From: Apostichopus japonicus
Lineage: Eukaryota; Echinodermata; Holothuroidea; Aspidochirotida; Stichopodidae
DNA: 64,000 nt
Assembly: GCF_037975245.1 (NCBI RefSeq)
Contig: NC_092574.1
Coordinates: 2,697,001 to 2,761,000 of the forward strand
Direction of reading: 5' to 3'
Under the pieces are notes generated by a model, which saw only the letters and a list, made by a program, of their open reading frames with translations, had not been told where the DNA came from and did no database searches. Position numbers and translations under genes: made by a program. Below, in pieces: positions 23,903-39,100 of this stretch (positions are counted from its first letter, which is position 1; the number at the start of each line of letters is the position of its first letter).

Positions 23903-26900
23903 ATGTCATTTAATTTCGGTAAACCCAGTGGAGGATTTGGAACCACAGGTGAGCTTTCCATCGGCCTATATAGGCTAGGGTATAGGCCTTTGTTTGGTTA
24001 TGTTAGGATAGGGTTGAAGTTACTTAGCTTCAGCTAGCCTATTGCAAGTTAATGGCCTAGTGTAGAATTAAATGGTGGAAGTCAGACTCCGCCATGACTA
24101 ACTTGCACGTTTTTAATAGAGGAAATTGCCCACTTAGATTTATCCTTTTTGGCCTTAGGCTACTTGTTAAATTGTTGTTAATGTTACTGTTGCCCCAATT
24201 AAAGTCTAAAGAAGTGTTTCTGCTTCTGTAGCAGAGCTAATAATTATGCATGGACAATCTTGACTTGAACACCTCAAGACTAGGGCTCTCTTTAACGGCC
24301 AAGGATAATGTATTCCAGTCTTTTATGGTCCTAGTATAGAAACTATACTGAAAAGTGTCTATTTACAAAAGCTTAAAAAAACACAATTTGATCAGCACAC
24401 ACCTGAAATGGATTCAAACTCAGACGGCATTTCTTACGGAGTAGTGGCTTCGTCTCGAGGAATTTTGGTCATATTTAGAGAGTAAGATTTCCGAAGTGAA
24501 AAATACTTGCAACACCTTTAAAAATGAACCAAAATTTCACCGGCATATACCTGAAACGGATTCATACTCATGAAAAGTCAGAAGCCTTCACTAAACTGTA
24601 TGTGTCAGGCATCACCACTGGTCCAGTATAGTGCAAATATGTACAGCAAATAAATAATAATTACAACAAAGCAATAATGAAGAGATAATATAATATTCAA
24701 AGTGCATCAACTCCAAGAACACAGATGACCGTGGTGTACAGAAAAACTTCTGTGCATGCACACTCTTGAATACAATTGGGTTGCATTTCTCAACTAAAGT
24801 GATGGGGTTTGTTACCTTATTTCCAGCTGTAGTATGTTTAACTTAACAGTAGTGAATAATATGAATAGGAAGTTGGAAGGAAAGAGTATATAGACTTTCA
24901 CAAAAGTAGTTAAATTTTTGACATTTTAGATAATTCAATCACTTTTTAGGTGGTTTTAACTTTGGGTCATCTGGAACCAGTGGTACCACAGGTGGGTTTA
25001 GTTTCGGCTCAAAACCAGCAGGGACGGCCACCACCAGTGCTGGAGGATTCTCGTTCGGATCTGGTTTGGCTGCCCCTACAACAACATCTGGATTCAACTT
25101 TAGCTCCACTTTGGCACCTACAACTGCATCAAGTGGTTTCAATTTTGGTTCAAGTATGAAATAAACTCTTGGTTCCATTCCTTTCAGTTTGACTTATTAC
25201 GTGTATGCTATATTATTAGAAAGGCCCATTTCAAGTGAGACTGTAAAAATATCCTCTCAAGAAACCTTCAGTACTGACTAATCTAAATACCTACATCAAT
25301 TAGTCGATAGTTTAAGAAGTTGACTTAACACATTTCATTGTTTCTCCTGCATTCATGATTAATGTTTGGAAATCATTCTTGTGGTTGCAATGTGCATTGA
25401 ATTTGTCACAACCTGGTATTAACACTTACAAGCAAGCATGAGAGAAGATATCTGAAACAATGTGTTACTTCAGTTCACTAAAATCCTAATAGAGATGAAA
25501 TTTGATATTGTTACTTCAGTTCACTAAAACCCTAATAGACATGAAATTTGATATTGTTACGTCAGTTCACTAAAATCCTAATAGACATGAAATTTGATAT
25601 TGTTTGCAAAAGAAGCAATAAAGAACTGCAGAAAACTTGGGTGACACAAAATTTCCTCTGCAGATGAAAGGTTGCATATCTTTAGGAGTACTGTTGATCT
25701 CTTAGTTAGATATAGGTTATTCAATTATGTGGAACTATTATATGGGTTAGAAGAGTCATGCAATATTACAAAGCAATTCAAAATGCATATTTAATGGTTT
25801 AGGTTAATCCAGTAAGTCTTGTAAACTCTTACAATAAAAAAGAAATGCTTTAGCTTCATATCAACAACCGGGCACATTGAGGACCATGTAAAGTAGTTAC
25901 TGTACTTTGTCCAGTATAAAGATATATTTACTCTGCATTTCAGTTTCATAGTTAAAGATGCATTTTATCTCTGTTAATTTTCTTTCAAAAGCATTTGGTG
26001 GTTTTGGCTCAACCACAAAAAGTACTGCACCTTCTCTGTTTGGAGGGAGCTTTGGTACAACCACAACAGCATCATCTGGATTAAATTTTGGCAACACATC
26101 CACCACAGGTCAGATTTAGATATTATTTCAGATTTTCCTCTTTTCCTATACATCTACATTCTAAGATGTTCACAAAGTTTTATCCAGATTTGATATCATA
26201 GTCAATTTTCAAATCACAGGATTGCCAGCAAAAAGATGAACCCTTTGGGTAATTTGGGCTCTGAAAACTATGAAAAACCAGAACCGAGAAGTAAAGTCTG
26301 TTCAAGCTTCTTATGTAGTATGTAGGTCTGTCATAAAGAAACTTAGATGAGAGCTATGAAAGAGTCAAATGTCATTCAGGGTGGTCAGAGGTCAAACGTG
26401 ATCACTCCAAAAGGAAAGCTCAGTTACAGTAAACTTGATATGGTATGTACATACATCTTAGTTTGGGAGTGGAAACCCCTATTGATGAAAATCAAAGTTC
26501 TTTAAGGTCACCCATGATCAAAGTTCACAAACCTTCTACACCAAGTAACTACAGCAGTACAGTCAGTGATGCATGTTCATGTTTAAAAATTTTGTTTGGA
26601 GTGTTACTGGTTTGTTCCTTGAAAGACAAGAAGAATCTGTGATGATGATGGTAGATGTGTTTGTGATACCTTTGTTTGTTAAAACAGTAACAGGGTGGTT
26701 CATCTTCCTGCTTGGTATGTTGATGCAGCATAATCAGTAGAATAACCCTATTGTTATCTGCTGCCATCAGGGGTCATTTGTGATCAAGACCAATTACCCC
26801 CCCCCCCCCATTTGTGCTGTTATTTTGTAATTGGATGGTTTCCTTTCATAGTGTTTTACCCATGATAAGTGGTACAAGTCCCTTGAAATATTCACTTCAG

Positions 26901-29900
26901 CTACAACATGGCTTTTATCTAGTTGTGACGTTTGGCAGCATGTCTGATGTTATTTTACCAGTCACATTCAATCTAAACCTTTCTTTTTCAAATAAACCTT
27001 GTCATGATGTCATATTTTTGACCTCACTTATTCTCTTTAAATTTTTCAGGTGGTTTTGGTACCTCTGGTATTGGTGGTCAAAGTCAACAGCAGCAAAATC
27101 AAGGTAAATTTATGTTTAGTTGTCATGTGTCATAATGGACTTGTGTCATATGTGATATTGTTTTAGAAAGTTTAAAAGATATCAAAATGCAAATGCAGAA
27201 CAAATATCGAACAGAACAAGCTGAAAGAACTTATATATCAACCCACACCTCAATTCAAAGTTACAAACTAAATAGCAATATTTGGCAAACTACTTGTTGC
27301 TCCTTTCTTATCCAATAGATGCAATATATTTTATTCTGCAAAAATTTGAAGACTTTTGGTTAGCTCTCATAGGTGGGCAAGTAACTTATGCAGTCAAGTT
27401 GGTGTAGGTGAATGTTTGATTTTTTATTTATTTATTTATTTCAACTTTATTTTAAGAGGGTAGCTCGTTTAGCAATAGCTAATCTTCCACGAGGTCCTCT
27501 AATAAGACATATAATAATATAAAATGTATGAAAATTTAAGAAGTCATAAATACATTAATAATGCTTAACAAAATAGTTTTAAAAAAAAATGTGTACAGAG
27601 TAAAGAAAATTAAGAAATTTGGTATAAATAAAAGTGAAGTAGGCCTAAACAATATCAGATACTAGGCGTTTAAAATGGTTAAGATTTCTTGCTGATTTTA
27701 CTCTTTGATCTAGTTTGTTCCAGTCTTTTGCGGCAATGCATGAAAATCGGTTGTTATAAAAATTAGTGCGTCCGCCTGTAATGTGCAGGTTTCGTTCAGT
27801 AGAGGATCTTAAATTGTGATTATGAATGTTCGTAACTGGTTTAAACATCTCATTCATGTACTCCGGTCCTTGATCATTAATTGACTTGTATACCATAGTG
27901 AACCTTCTATACATAATGTGTCTGTCAAAAGTCTTCCATCCCAACCTGGCAAATATATCACTTGAACAATCTTCAAATGTAGCATTTAAAATAATGCGTG
28001 CAGCACTTTTCTGTAATTTAATAATTCTATCAGTATTAAGGGCAGTGGTAGTTCCCCAAACTAGACAGCAGTAGTCAAGTATTGGAAGAATGTATCCATT
28101 ATAATAAAGTATGCACGTGGGAGTGTCTAAATACTGTTTAATCCTTCGTAACAGAGCTAATCTTGTACTAATAGTACTACATATATAATCAATCTGAGCT
28201 TGCCATGTCAGGTGAGCATCAATTCTGACTCCTAAAAGTTTTTCTGTATCAGAATTCTCTAATACAATATCATTCATCTTGACAGAAATATTTCTTTGTC
28301 CTCGTAGATTATCATAGCGTTGTCTGGAACATATTAACATTGATTTGGTTTTATTATTATTGCCATTTTATTATTCTTGCACCAATTGGAAACATTTCTA
28401 GCAACAAAATTCAACTTGCTTTGAGGAGATTCAACATTGGAGCTTGAAATGTGGAAAGTAGTATCATCTGCATACATGTCGGCTTTGCAGTGAGTTAAAC
28501 ATAGGCTAAAATCATTAATGTAGATTAAAAATAAGAGTGGTCCTAAGATTGACCCTTGTGGAACGCCATTACTAATATTAATACATGAGGACGCAGTCCC
28601 TTTCGTGACAACATACTGACTTCTATTTGTTAAGTACGACTTAAACCATTCAATAGTAGCACTTGAAAACTGGTATAATTTCAACTTTTTTATCAGAATA
28701 TCATGATTTACTAAATCAAACGCTTTCCTGAGGTCCAATAGAACAGCCCCAGTCAGTTCTCCTTTATCAATTGCTTCCATCCATAAATCCATGACATGTA
28801 ATAGAGCAGTTTCGCATGAGTGCTTCGATCTGAAGCCAGATTGAGCATTTTCTAATAAATCAAATTGCTCTAAGAAACTAGTAAGAGCAATGTGAACATG
28901 TTTTTCCAAAATTTTGGACAAAACAGGGAGAATCGAAATTGGTCGATAATTCGATAAATCTTGTCGTGAGAATGGGTATTACCTTTGCGACTTTCCATCT
29001 AGATGGAAATGTATTTGTCCTAATACTTGTGTTTATAATACGAGTAATACTTGCATATATATGGGGGCTGCTCATTTTTAAAACTTAAGCACTCAGTTCA
29101 TCAACTCCTGTTGCTTTGGAGGCATCATGAGTAGTTAAATATTTAAATACAAAATTTTCAGAAATACATGGAACTTTGAATGTTTCATCTGGAGGAATTT
29201 TAGGACAGATATGTCTTTCAATAGACGAACTATCAAAGTTTGAATGAGTTGTGTCAGTGTAGCTTCTTGCTACTGAAGTGAAGTACGAATTAAACATTTC
29301 TACTATATTAGCATTTCCAGTAATGTTCTTATCGTCAACTCTAAGTATACTGGGGCCTTCGTTGTTGGTGTCATGGTTCATTGACTTAACATTTTTTTAA
29401 ATCTTCCAGATCTCCTTTGTGTTACCAACATTCTTTGAAATTTCCTTTTTGAAATAATTTTGCTTTGCAGATCGTATGAGACATGTTACCTTGTTGCGCC
29501 AGAATCGATATAAGTCAGGTTCATTTCGTGAATGTGATACCTTGTAATCGAGACATCACTAGAATGATGTTGACTGACCTGATATTTGGGATGTAGAGCT
29601 CTTCTCTATAATAAGTTCAAGGTTGCTATAGTATTTGGTGGGTCATTTGAGGTCTGCAAATGGCAAAATGTGAAAAAATATAAAAGCTCTTTATCTGAAG
29701 CATAATAACTTGGACAAAGTGTGTATTTGATAAGTGTTTTATCCTTACACTGTGTGGGCAATATTTCCATTTTTCCATGTTCATTGACTAATGTAATCTG
29801 CAATCTTTGACCAGTAAATATGCAAAGGAAGCACTATCACTTTCCCCATGTATTGGTTAATCATTAGGGATGCACCAAATTTGGAATTTTAAATCTGGCT

Positions 29901-32900
29901 GAATACCTGATTCAGCCCAAAAAAGGTTGAGGGAGATTACAACCTTTCTCCTATCAATAGCAAGGCCTGGATCCAGGGGTCCTATGAGTAATCACCAAAG
30001 GCTGCAGCACAGAAGTTACAGCTCTTCAGTTTACCCAGGGCAGAATAAAAACAAACCTCCTTTACCTATGCATGCAGCTAGGAAGTGCTCTCAAGAAAGA
30101 ACTAATGAGTAATAGTATATGTGTCTAGTCAATGGTTCTTTATTCAAAATGACACATTGTAATTTCATTCTTCTTTAACGTCACATTATTATAGATTTAA
30201 GAACTAAATTAGAAAGATTTGTCTTATTTTTTAAATATTTGGTCATCCTTATATTATTTATCATACTTTTTTTACACATTACAAATTGTTCATTTTCTAC
30301 CCATATACCAGCTCTCCCTCGCTCCTCCTCCTCACTCCTTCCACTCCGCTGGAGGCAATTTATACGGAGTGTGTTATTAGACACGCTTTATTATTAGACT
30401 TATAACTGTTTGCGCTTTTGAGAGAAGTTGATACAGATTTCACAGTGAAGACAAACAAGTAATGAAGGTTATGGATACCAAGTTTAATTTATGCGATATG
30501 CGAAAACTGGATTATCTGGATTACTGCAACAGTTTGTATGTGAATTTGCCAGTTTCTCATATAGCTCCCCTTCAGAGAATTCAGAACGCTGCTGCGCCTA
30601 GTCTCACTCACTAAAAAGTTTGATCACATCACTCCTGTATACTCCGTTCATTGCATTGGCTTCCCATCTCTCAGCGCATCCAGTTTAAGATCCTGCTTGA
30701 CACCTACAAAGCGATCAACGGGCTTGTCCCTCAATATATCACTGACTTTCTTACTCCTTTGCGTCGGTCAACTACAGTTACGCTTCACTATTCCTATCAT
30801 GAACATTAGCAATTAAATCATGGTCCATGTACCAGCACTCGTTATTGCGATCGTGCCTTCTCTTTGGAGCGAACTCCCATTTCACCTTCGTGACTCTCCC
30901 TCCCTTTGTATTTTCAAGAAACAACTTAAAATATTTCTGTTTGATTCCTAGTTTGTTTTTTTCCCCCCCTTGGTTTCCTTTGTCTCTTTCCTACTTCGTA
31001 AAGCGCTTTGAAATACTGTATTAAGTGCTATATAAAATGTAATTTTTTATGATTATTATTATTAGTATTAATTTCAAATGTTGATATGCACATCTCATAT
31101 TTTCAGCTGTTAACACAGACCTGGTGCAGCTTGTTTCAGCTCTATCAGTGCCAGCCATCTATGGTGATGAGAGAGATACTATCATTACAAAATGGAACCA
31201 GCTACAAGCATTTTGGGGCACAGGAAAAGGTTATGTCAATCAAAGTAGTACTGTCAACTTCACACCAGAAAACCCATTCAACAGATTCAAGGTAAATTAT
31301 CTTAAGTAATTTAAAGAGAGTTTGTTTTTCACATAAATGCAAAACATCTGTAAAAGTGGATGTTTTTTATGCCTTGCTTGAGGCAGATGGAATCTATACG
31401 ATGGTGATGACTTGTACTGTACTGTGTGTGTGACACTTGCTTGACACTTGCTTGTAAACACCCTAACTCAAAAAGGTCATGGTGCCTATTCTTTTCTCTG
31501 AAGTTCAATGGTCATTTGGGGTTAACAGAGGTCAAAGACTTTATATTTATACGATAACTCAAAAGCACATCTTGCATAGTATTCAGATCCATATGGAAAG
31601 CCAAAACGGACATTATTCAATAACTTTCTATGCAGCTTATACTCCTTCTACAGTAGTAAATTTTGTGTCACATAATGAGAAAAAACAATTACAAGTCATC
31701 ATGCGATGTTATGAGCATAATTACCAAGGCTTGACTTTTGATCAATTGGTTATTGGGCAGTCTGTCAGCAATGCCTTGTAAGTCGTAACTCTCATTCATT
31801 AACAGCAATTATTTAAAATAATTGTTAAATGGATGATTGTTGGCAGAGCTGATTTGGTAGCTCAAAATTGTTTCAAAATATGTCCTTGTATACATAGTGT
31901 CTAAAAATTCTATACTTTAAAAGCCTTACCAGTGTTTTAAATGGTTGATGCCCACAAGATAGTGCCACAAATAAAAGCTAGAAATCTCTTTAACTTTTTC
32001 TGGTTTTCACTTGCTCTCCATAAGTGAGATGGTTATGTGGAATTTTGAGCAAATTGAATGGCAGGGAAACACAAAGCCAACAGGCTTTCTGGTAATTCCT
32101 TGCTGAAGGCTAGTCTCATCATAAGTATGTGCATGGATATACTATATACTGTAGCTGGAGTTCAAAGGTCATTTTGAGTAAACAGATGTCAAAATGTGGA
32201 ATATTGTATACATGATGACTTCAGAATTGAACTTCATACGTGGCATGCAGATTCAACTGATTCAGCACAAGAATCCTATTGTAAACTGCTGAAAATGTTG
32301 TAATACTATAACTTAAAATAAATCTAGGATGTGCTTTAATTAACCTACTTTGTGGATTCAAGTTACTGAGTAGAAGTATCATATGACTTCTGTGGCGGTC
32401 AGTGGTCAATCGAGGTCAACAGCTTTAAAAAAAATGATCACTTCAAAAGTAAAGCTTGGATGAGCTTCATGTGGATTCACCTTGCTGAAGAACTCTGTTC
32501 TTTCTGGGGTCAACGGACATTCAGAACCAACAGAGGCTAAGTCTGTTCTCCTCATAAACTCATATTTTCCAAGAGGTTGAATACTATACAGCTTCATACT
32601 TGATAAGTGACTTTTTGAATTAAACCTACATTCTTGTACTGTAAGTGGGTTTAAACTATTGAATGCACCCATACCAATATTGGTTTTTTGTGGTCAAAGT
32701 TCATTTCAGATAGACAGGTCAGTTTGAAAACATAATAAAAATTACCCAAAGTAAATATGGATGCCGTTATAATGGATATGTGGATCCATATTTAATAAAA
32801 TTTGGAAAGGAAGTGCAACAAAAACCTGTTGGCTTTCTGGTTGGTTTATAAGGTGAAAATTCATGCAATCATGAACAAACTAATGCTCTGCTATGTCTGG

Positions 32901-35900
32901 TTTGAATCAAATAAGTGGCAATGTTGCCGCTAGTACAATTGTTTTCTTCTATTTTTTAAGACCGTTGGTTACAGCATCAAACCGAAGTCCCGTAATTCTG
33001 ATGGACTGGTTGTTCTTGTACTGAATAAGAGTGAAGCTGATGTTCGCAACAACCAGCAACAGTTGGTGGATTCCTTATTCCGTGTCCTTGGAGGTAAACC
33101 AACCTTGTCTGTGTGTGTAGAAGATGTGAAGTCAGTCCCAGTCAACAAGTAAGATATCATCTTTGATACACCTCTTACATTTGAAGGTAATCATTCTTCT
33201 GTTGTTCCGCTTTGTTGATGAAGGTCAAAGGTCATTTCTGAAGAGTCTGGAAACGGTAATCAAATAACTCATTAAGTGCAGCTGAAATTAACTTGGTGGT
33301 TTGTAGACCTTATGAAGTACAAGAATCCTGTTGCATTTTGTGATGGTCTTGCCATATGATTGAATTTCTTGTAATAGGTAAGGAACTTTTCTGTTAGTTA
33401 TTCAGAACATCCCACTAGCCCAGTGCCTTTAACATGTTGCAAATATGCCTACTGTTATACCTGTGCTCTCTGAAAAGGTTTGGTGCATGTACCTGGATCT
33501 TGATGTAACTCTCAGTATCCAAAATTCCATATAAGTTATTGAAAATTGCATATAAAGTAGAAATGAAATACTTTGTGTGATCAGATGACAGTTAGAATAT
33601 GGTTTTCTTTGGAAATGTATCCATGTATGTGGGACATTTCTATCGCAAGCAGCCAAATACCTAGTTGGTATGGTTGTGTGACTGACTCTTTAAGGGTTTT
33701 CAAGTTAGGTAAATAAAAAACAGGGCCTGTGTGGAATGCAAATACCATTTGCCACTGCATTCAACTGTATGGGTTTAAATGAATTACATTATGATAAGGG
33801 CCAAACAGTGTGAATATAAGAAAACAAGAACAGGAGAGCATGTGTATAAACAGGTTAGGTTATTGCCAAGCAATATTGAGCCAGTTGACATTTTTAGTTA
33901 ATAGGTGATGACCTAGAGAGTCTTTAAGTATAAACCACTGTGCATGGTTTCTGACTTGTAAAGTACCCCTGAGCATGGCTAAACAATGAATCACATACAG
34001 TAGGTGATGACCTAAAGAGTCTTTAAGTATAAACCACTGTACATGGTATCTGACTTGTAAAATACCTGAGCATGGCTAAACAATGAATCACATACAGTAG
34101 GTGATGACCTAGAGAGTCTTTAAGTATAAACCACTGTACATGGTTTCTGACTTGTAAAGTACCCCTGAGCATGGCTAAACAAGGAAAGTTGATCACTCCA
34201 AGTATCAACAGACCAAATTCAGCACTGACTAAGGAGCTATTGCAACACTTGACTGAACAATTATGAAACAGACTCAGGTGCTAATGTTACAGTGATACCA
34301 CTAGCTTGCAAGTGACTGATTGATTCCTTACCTGTCAAAAGCCTATCTTTGCTGGTCGAGAAAGCTGGAGCTGTATCCAAATGCTTTCCAAAACCACTCT
34401 GGAAAAGACAGTTATTTCACTTTGCTTTCTCTAAAGTAACTCTAATGTCATACCATTGTGAAAACATCTAGCGAGTTTCACCAATCTCTAACTTTTGGCC
34501 TCAAGTACCTGTGAATCTTCTAAAGTTGAGACTTCCATTCTTACGGAATTTGTCCACAAGTGAAAATGAGCTCTCAGTTTTGTCTTTTGTAAATCGATAC
34601 CTCTGCATGTAAATGTTTGTTGACAAACTTAATTTAAATAGCATCCACCTCCACAACACCTTGCTTTAGCTTTCTTAACTGATATGCTGCACATCAAGTA
34701 TGATCACAGCAGTAGAACTGAAATTCTGCAGTATTGTTGCTATAGTTTTGTGTTATTAGTTATTGTTATTTCTTCAAGGTGTGAGGTCACCATCTACATC
34801 ATGGAGAGATTGGCTAATGGAATAACGAAGAGACTTTCAGCTCAAATCGCTTACAATGTCTTTAATCAAGCCAGTGTACAAGCACAGCTTGGCAGTCTTG
34901 GTGTGGTGAGGATTGCTCCAAAGATTCAGATTTCTAGCTCACAACTGCAAGAGTATCTAAATCACCCACCTCTAGGTAAGTTGAAGCAAACCAGACAAAT
35001 GGAGGTGCATTTGCTGATATATATATATAGTTTTCTAACTATAACTAATATATATATATAGTTTTCTAACTATAACTAATATATATATATATAGTTTTCT
35101 AACTATATTATAGTTTTCAAACTGACTACGATTGAAATTATATATATATTCATTTGCCTTTGTCGTTTACCTCCATTTCATTAACAAAGTCTGTTCATAG
35201 TATCTCTTTCGAGATCCGGCTTTGGGAATCACAAATGATTTTGAGTTGCTTAGCATCATGTTTGAACTCTAGAGTGAGGAAAATATGTCACCAAAAACAT
35301 AACTAGTATTGTTCGATGCAGGTGACAAACGCCTACAGTGAAATTACGACCTTCCTTACCGGTGTCGAACCTCTGGACATACAATCAGCGTCCATGGCCT
35401 AGTGGTTAGGGTGTCCGCATATAAAGCGGGAGGTGCTCTGCTCTAGAGCAGGTCCAATCATGGATATTTCTATCTCCAGCTGGCACAATCTTATGCAAGC
35501 CGTTTCATCTCATGGTAGCTCCTACTGCCTTTAAAATCATCCAACAACTTTTTCTTTAGTCCTCTCTTTCGGCTGCCCTCAAATCTACCCTCCAAACCTC
35601 CTTTGATAAACTTCTCCCCTCAAGATATGTCACATAAATCCTGAATTATATTCATCTCTTCTCCAATCATTCTTAGTATCTCTTCATTGTTATTATGATC
35701 TTTCCAGTTAACTTTCATCATCTTTCTCCAGACACACATTTCAGATGCCTCTTCTTGGTAGTTTTGATTGTCCACGTCTCTGAACCATACAGTATCACAC
35801 TCCAAATCAAACACTTCTGCCAATATTTTCCTCAAACTAAAGTGAAGTTTGCTGATTAGTACCCTTCTTTCTCTCATAAAGGACTCCTTGCTCATAGCAA

Positions 35901-36043
35901 TTCTAGTTTTAATCTCTTTTCTGCAATCTCAGAGTCAATATACTCCCCAGGTACTTGAAATGCTCTACTTCCTATATTCCGCTCTCTCCACCAGACATAG
36001 AGCACTCTGCGCCAAGATAGATGCAAATCAACCAACTACATAC

Positions 36044-36101
<58 letters not shown>

Positions 36102-39100
36102 TGTATACGCTTTTTGAGATTAAACTATTGCTAAATAAGATTCCTAGCTGTTTCAGCACTTTTTATCACCACTGAATGCTAGTATGTTACTTACAAGTTG
36201 CTTACAAGGTACTGTTGATCAAATATACAGTAATACCTTAGCTGCTAATAGCAGATATTTATTTCCTTTTGTGTTAGGTTATGACCCTAATTTGTGGAAG
36301 CAGGCACAACTTGATAACCCAGATCCAAGCAGGTAGGTTATCTATTCAATTCTGTCAGATTTCAGGAATAAATCTCTTTTCTGTAACTTTCAAAACTAAG
36401 AAGTATGAAAATATAGCTACTTTAACATTCACAAGGAATGTGTGATGGCGTGTGTGTATATGTGACACTTGCTTGTAAACAAGGTAACTTATGGTGGATT
36501 TACTTCATACCTGGTATGTCGTATTGAGGACAAGAACCCTATTCTTTTCTGTGAAGGTCAAAGGTTATTTGTGCTCAAAAGAGGCCAAAGTCTGAAAAAT
36601 GTGTAAACCAATAACTCCCAAAGTTCATCTTTGTTGACCTTCATACATGTAGATCCAACTTGGTGAGTGAAAGTGCCGTATTGAAATTGGTAAAGGTCAA
36701 AGGTCACATGAGGTTAACAGGCAGCAAAGTCTGAAAACCTTGTAAATATGATAACTCCAAAACTAAAGCTATAAATGGCATGTTAGATCTCTGATGCTAT
36801 AATTGTCTTTTGGTGAACATAGTTTGGTCAATTTCAGTTTAGTTTTGTGAAGGGGCTCTATACAATAGGTCTTCAACAATTCATACTGCCATCCAGGAAA
36901 TGTAATCTGGTTCAAACAGCTTCAAGGGGTCAACAGGTTGTCTCAAATGGTCTCAAAATTGGCCATATTCTATGAAATTTATACTATATGACTTTGGCTG
37001 GAGGTTGTGAAAATATTTCACAATGTATAAACAATGTCATGTAACTCTCATTCATTAATAACAATTATTAAAGGAATGGTTGGTGGCATAGCTGATTTGT
37101 TAGTTCAAACTTTCATACATTTTATGTGTCTATATTTCCCATAGGAAGAATCTTTTTGCTGGATATTGAAACAGTTGAAATCAAAAATTTATACTTAAAA
37201 ATCCTTACCAGTGAATTAATTGGTCGATACCCACAAGAGAGTTCTACAAATAAGAGATGGAAATCTCTGATCTTTTCTGGTTCTTAATTCTTGGACTAAT
37301 TGAACTCACTTGCTCTACATTAGTCAGATATTTGAGCAAATTGTATGTCAATGAATGACAAAGGCAACTGGCTTTCTGGTTTAAACATGGAATCATTTTA
37401 TGGGCAAAGCTTTACTGTAAATTCCACAAATTTTTTCTTTTACATAATTGCCAAATGTCTGAAGCAGTTTGTTACATATATAACTCACTAGTATAACAAT
37501 ATGTATGTATTCATTAAAGGTGGACTCAAAAATCTAGTGTTAAATTCAAGCATTTGTTGGCATTCTTGCTCCCATACATGCTGACTATAGGTGCTTGTGT
37601 CCTTTGGCAAGAAACACAAACTATATAGCAGGTAGAATTAGCACCATACATTGCATGCTGTAGTTTCTGTGCATTGCTGCAAATATCATTTCCCTTGCAC
37701 TGAAAATTCAAATATGTAAGACATTCTTTTGTATTTAGTCTTATTCCAGTTCCCCTTGTTGGGTTTGAAACCCTTAAATCCAGACTAGAGCAACAGGCTC
37801 AGTTTACAAAGCAGCACCAGGCAAGACTTGAGGTAAGTCCCTTATTGATTGTGTTTCTAAACTCGCAGTTGTAGTGAAATGTTTGAAGGAATCTTCTAAC
37901 AAGGAATTGTTAGGTAACTTGGACATATGTCATTAATCTGTACACTGGAGATCAGAACATGGGAGACCGACCCTAAAACTTACTAACTGGTCCAGGTAAT
38001 TACTACTAGGTCCGGAAAAGGGACATACCAAAAATAAGCAAATGGATGGTTCCCATCATTTTAACTTACAACACTAATAACAGTTAAATTATTGTCCCTG
38101 GATATAGATGGTGTTTCTTCATACATTTACTTTATCATCCTATTAGTTTTAGTTCATTTTTTCATGAGCCAGTCAAAGCAAGATTTATATTACCTCAAAT
38201 CTGACTAAAGGCATAAAACCAACTGAGAAAGGTTAGACTCGTGTGTTGCATGTTTCATCTTTAGTTGGTAGATACAACTTTTGTAAGTATTTTGTGTGGG
38301 CTCTAAACATGAGATCTTGACAATAACTTAAACAGATCTGCTATTTAACCTGCACATACCCTTTTGTAGTAGAACCTTTTTTCTTCCCTTCTTTGGTCAA
38401 CATTTGTGAAAATGTGCAACATGTTTATCAGATTTACAGACTTTTAATCTCTGTTGTACTCACTTATGTGGATCCACATCCTACGTAAACAAGGGTGCAA
38501 TCCATGGAGTTGAAGATGTCATCTCTTCAATAACGGAAGTGACTGATCTAACTTGACCTGTGTCCTCGACCCTAAATGCCAAAATCTGCATTTTTTTTTT
38601 AAAATTTGTCTCATCACTCTCAACATACCGTGTGGCCTTTTTGATTCCTTGCTGGAAGCAAAACGAATCTATGTGATGGTGATGGCTGTGTGTATGTACA
38701 GTATGTGATACTTGCTTGTACACAAGGTAACTCCAAAAGAATGGTGGATTAACTTCATACTTGGTGTGTGGATCTAACATATTGAGTAAAAGAAGCCTAT
38801 TGTTTTCTGTGGAGTTCAATGGTCATTTAAGGCAGAGGTCAGTCTGGAAACTTTTTGAATACAATAATTCAAATAGTACATCCTTGTTGAACTTCATGTA
38901 TACATGGTATATGCAGATTCAGCTTGTTGAGTAAAATAACCCTATCGAAATTTGTGGAGGTCAAAGGTCATTTGCCATAAACTTTTAAGTGAAGGTCGAA
39001 ACATTTTGTAAACAGGATAACACAATAAGCACATCTTTCTTGAAATTCATATGTAGATTCAGCTTGGTGAGTGCAAGAATCCTATTGAAGTTGGTAGAGG

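Larger units (their letters stand above)
24950..27103 (+). other. NUP54: FG-repeat domain exons of NUP54 (exons 2-4)
   Basis: Exons of 204, 117 and 54 bp are all multiples of three and all phase 1-1. They encode Gly/Thr/Ser-rich sequence with FG spacers such as GGFNFGSS, GGFSFGSK, GFNFSS, TFGGFGSTT and GGFGTSGIGG. Exon 4 ends in a Gln-rich QSQQQQNQ. Any of the three can be skipped without a frameshift, so FG-domain length could vary by splicing (inference). Confidence 0.8.

Noticed and set aside
35385-35480. Functional tRNA gene on the plus strand
   Set aside because: The B-box is mutated and the ends do not pair; it fits a SINE head better.
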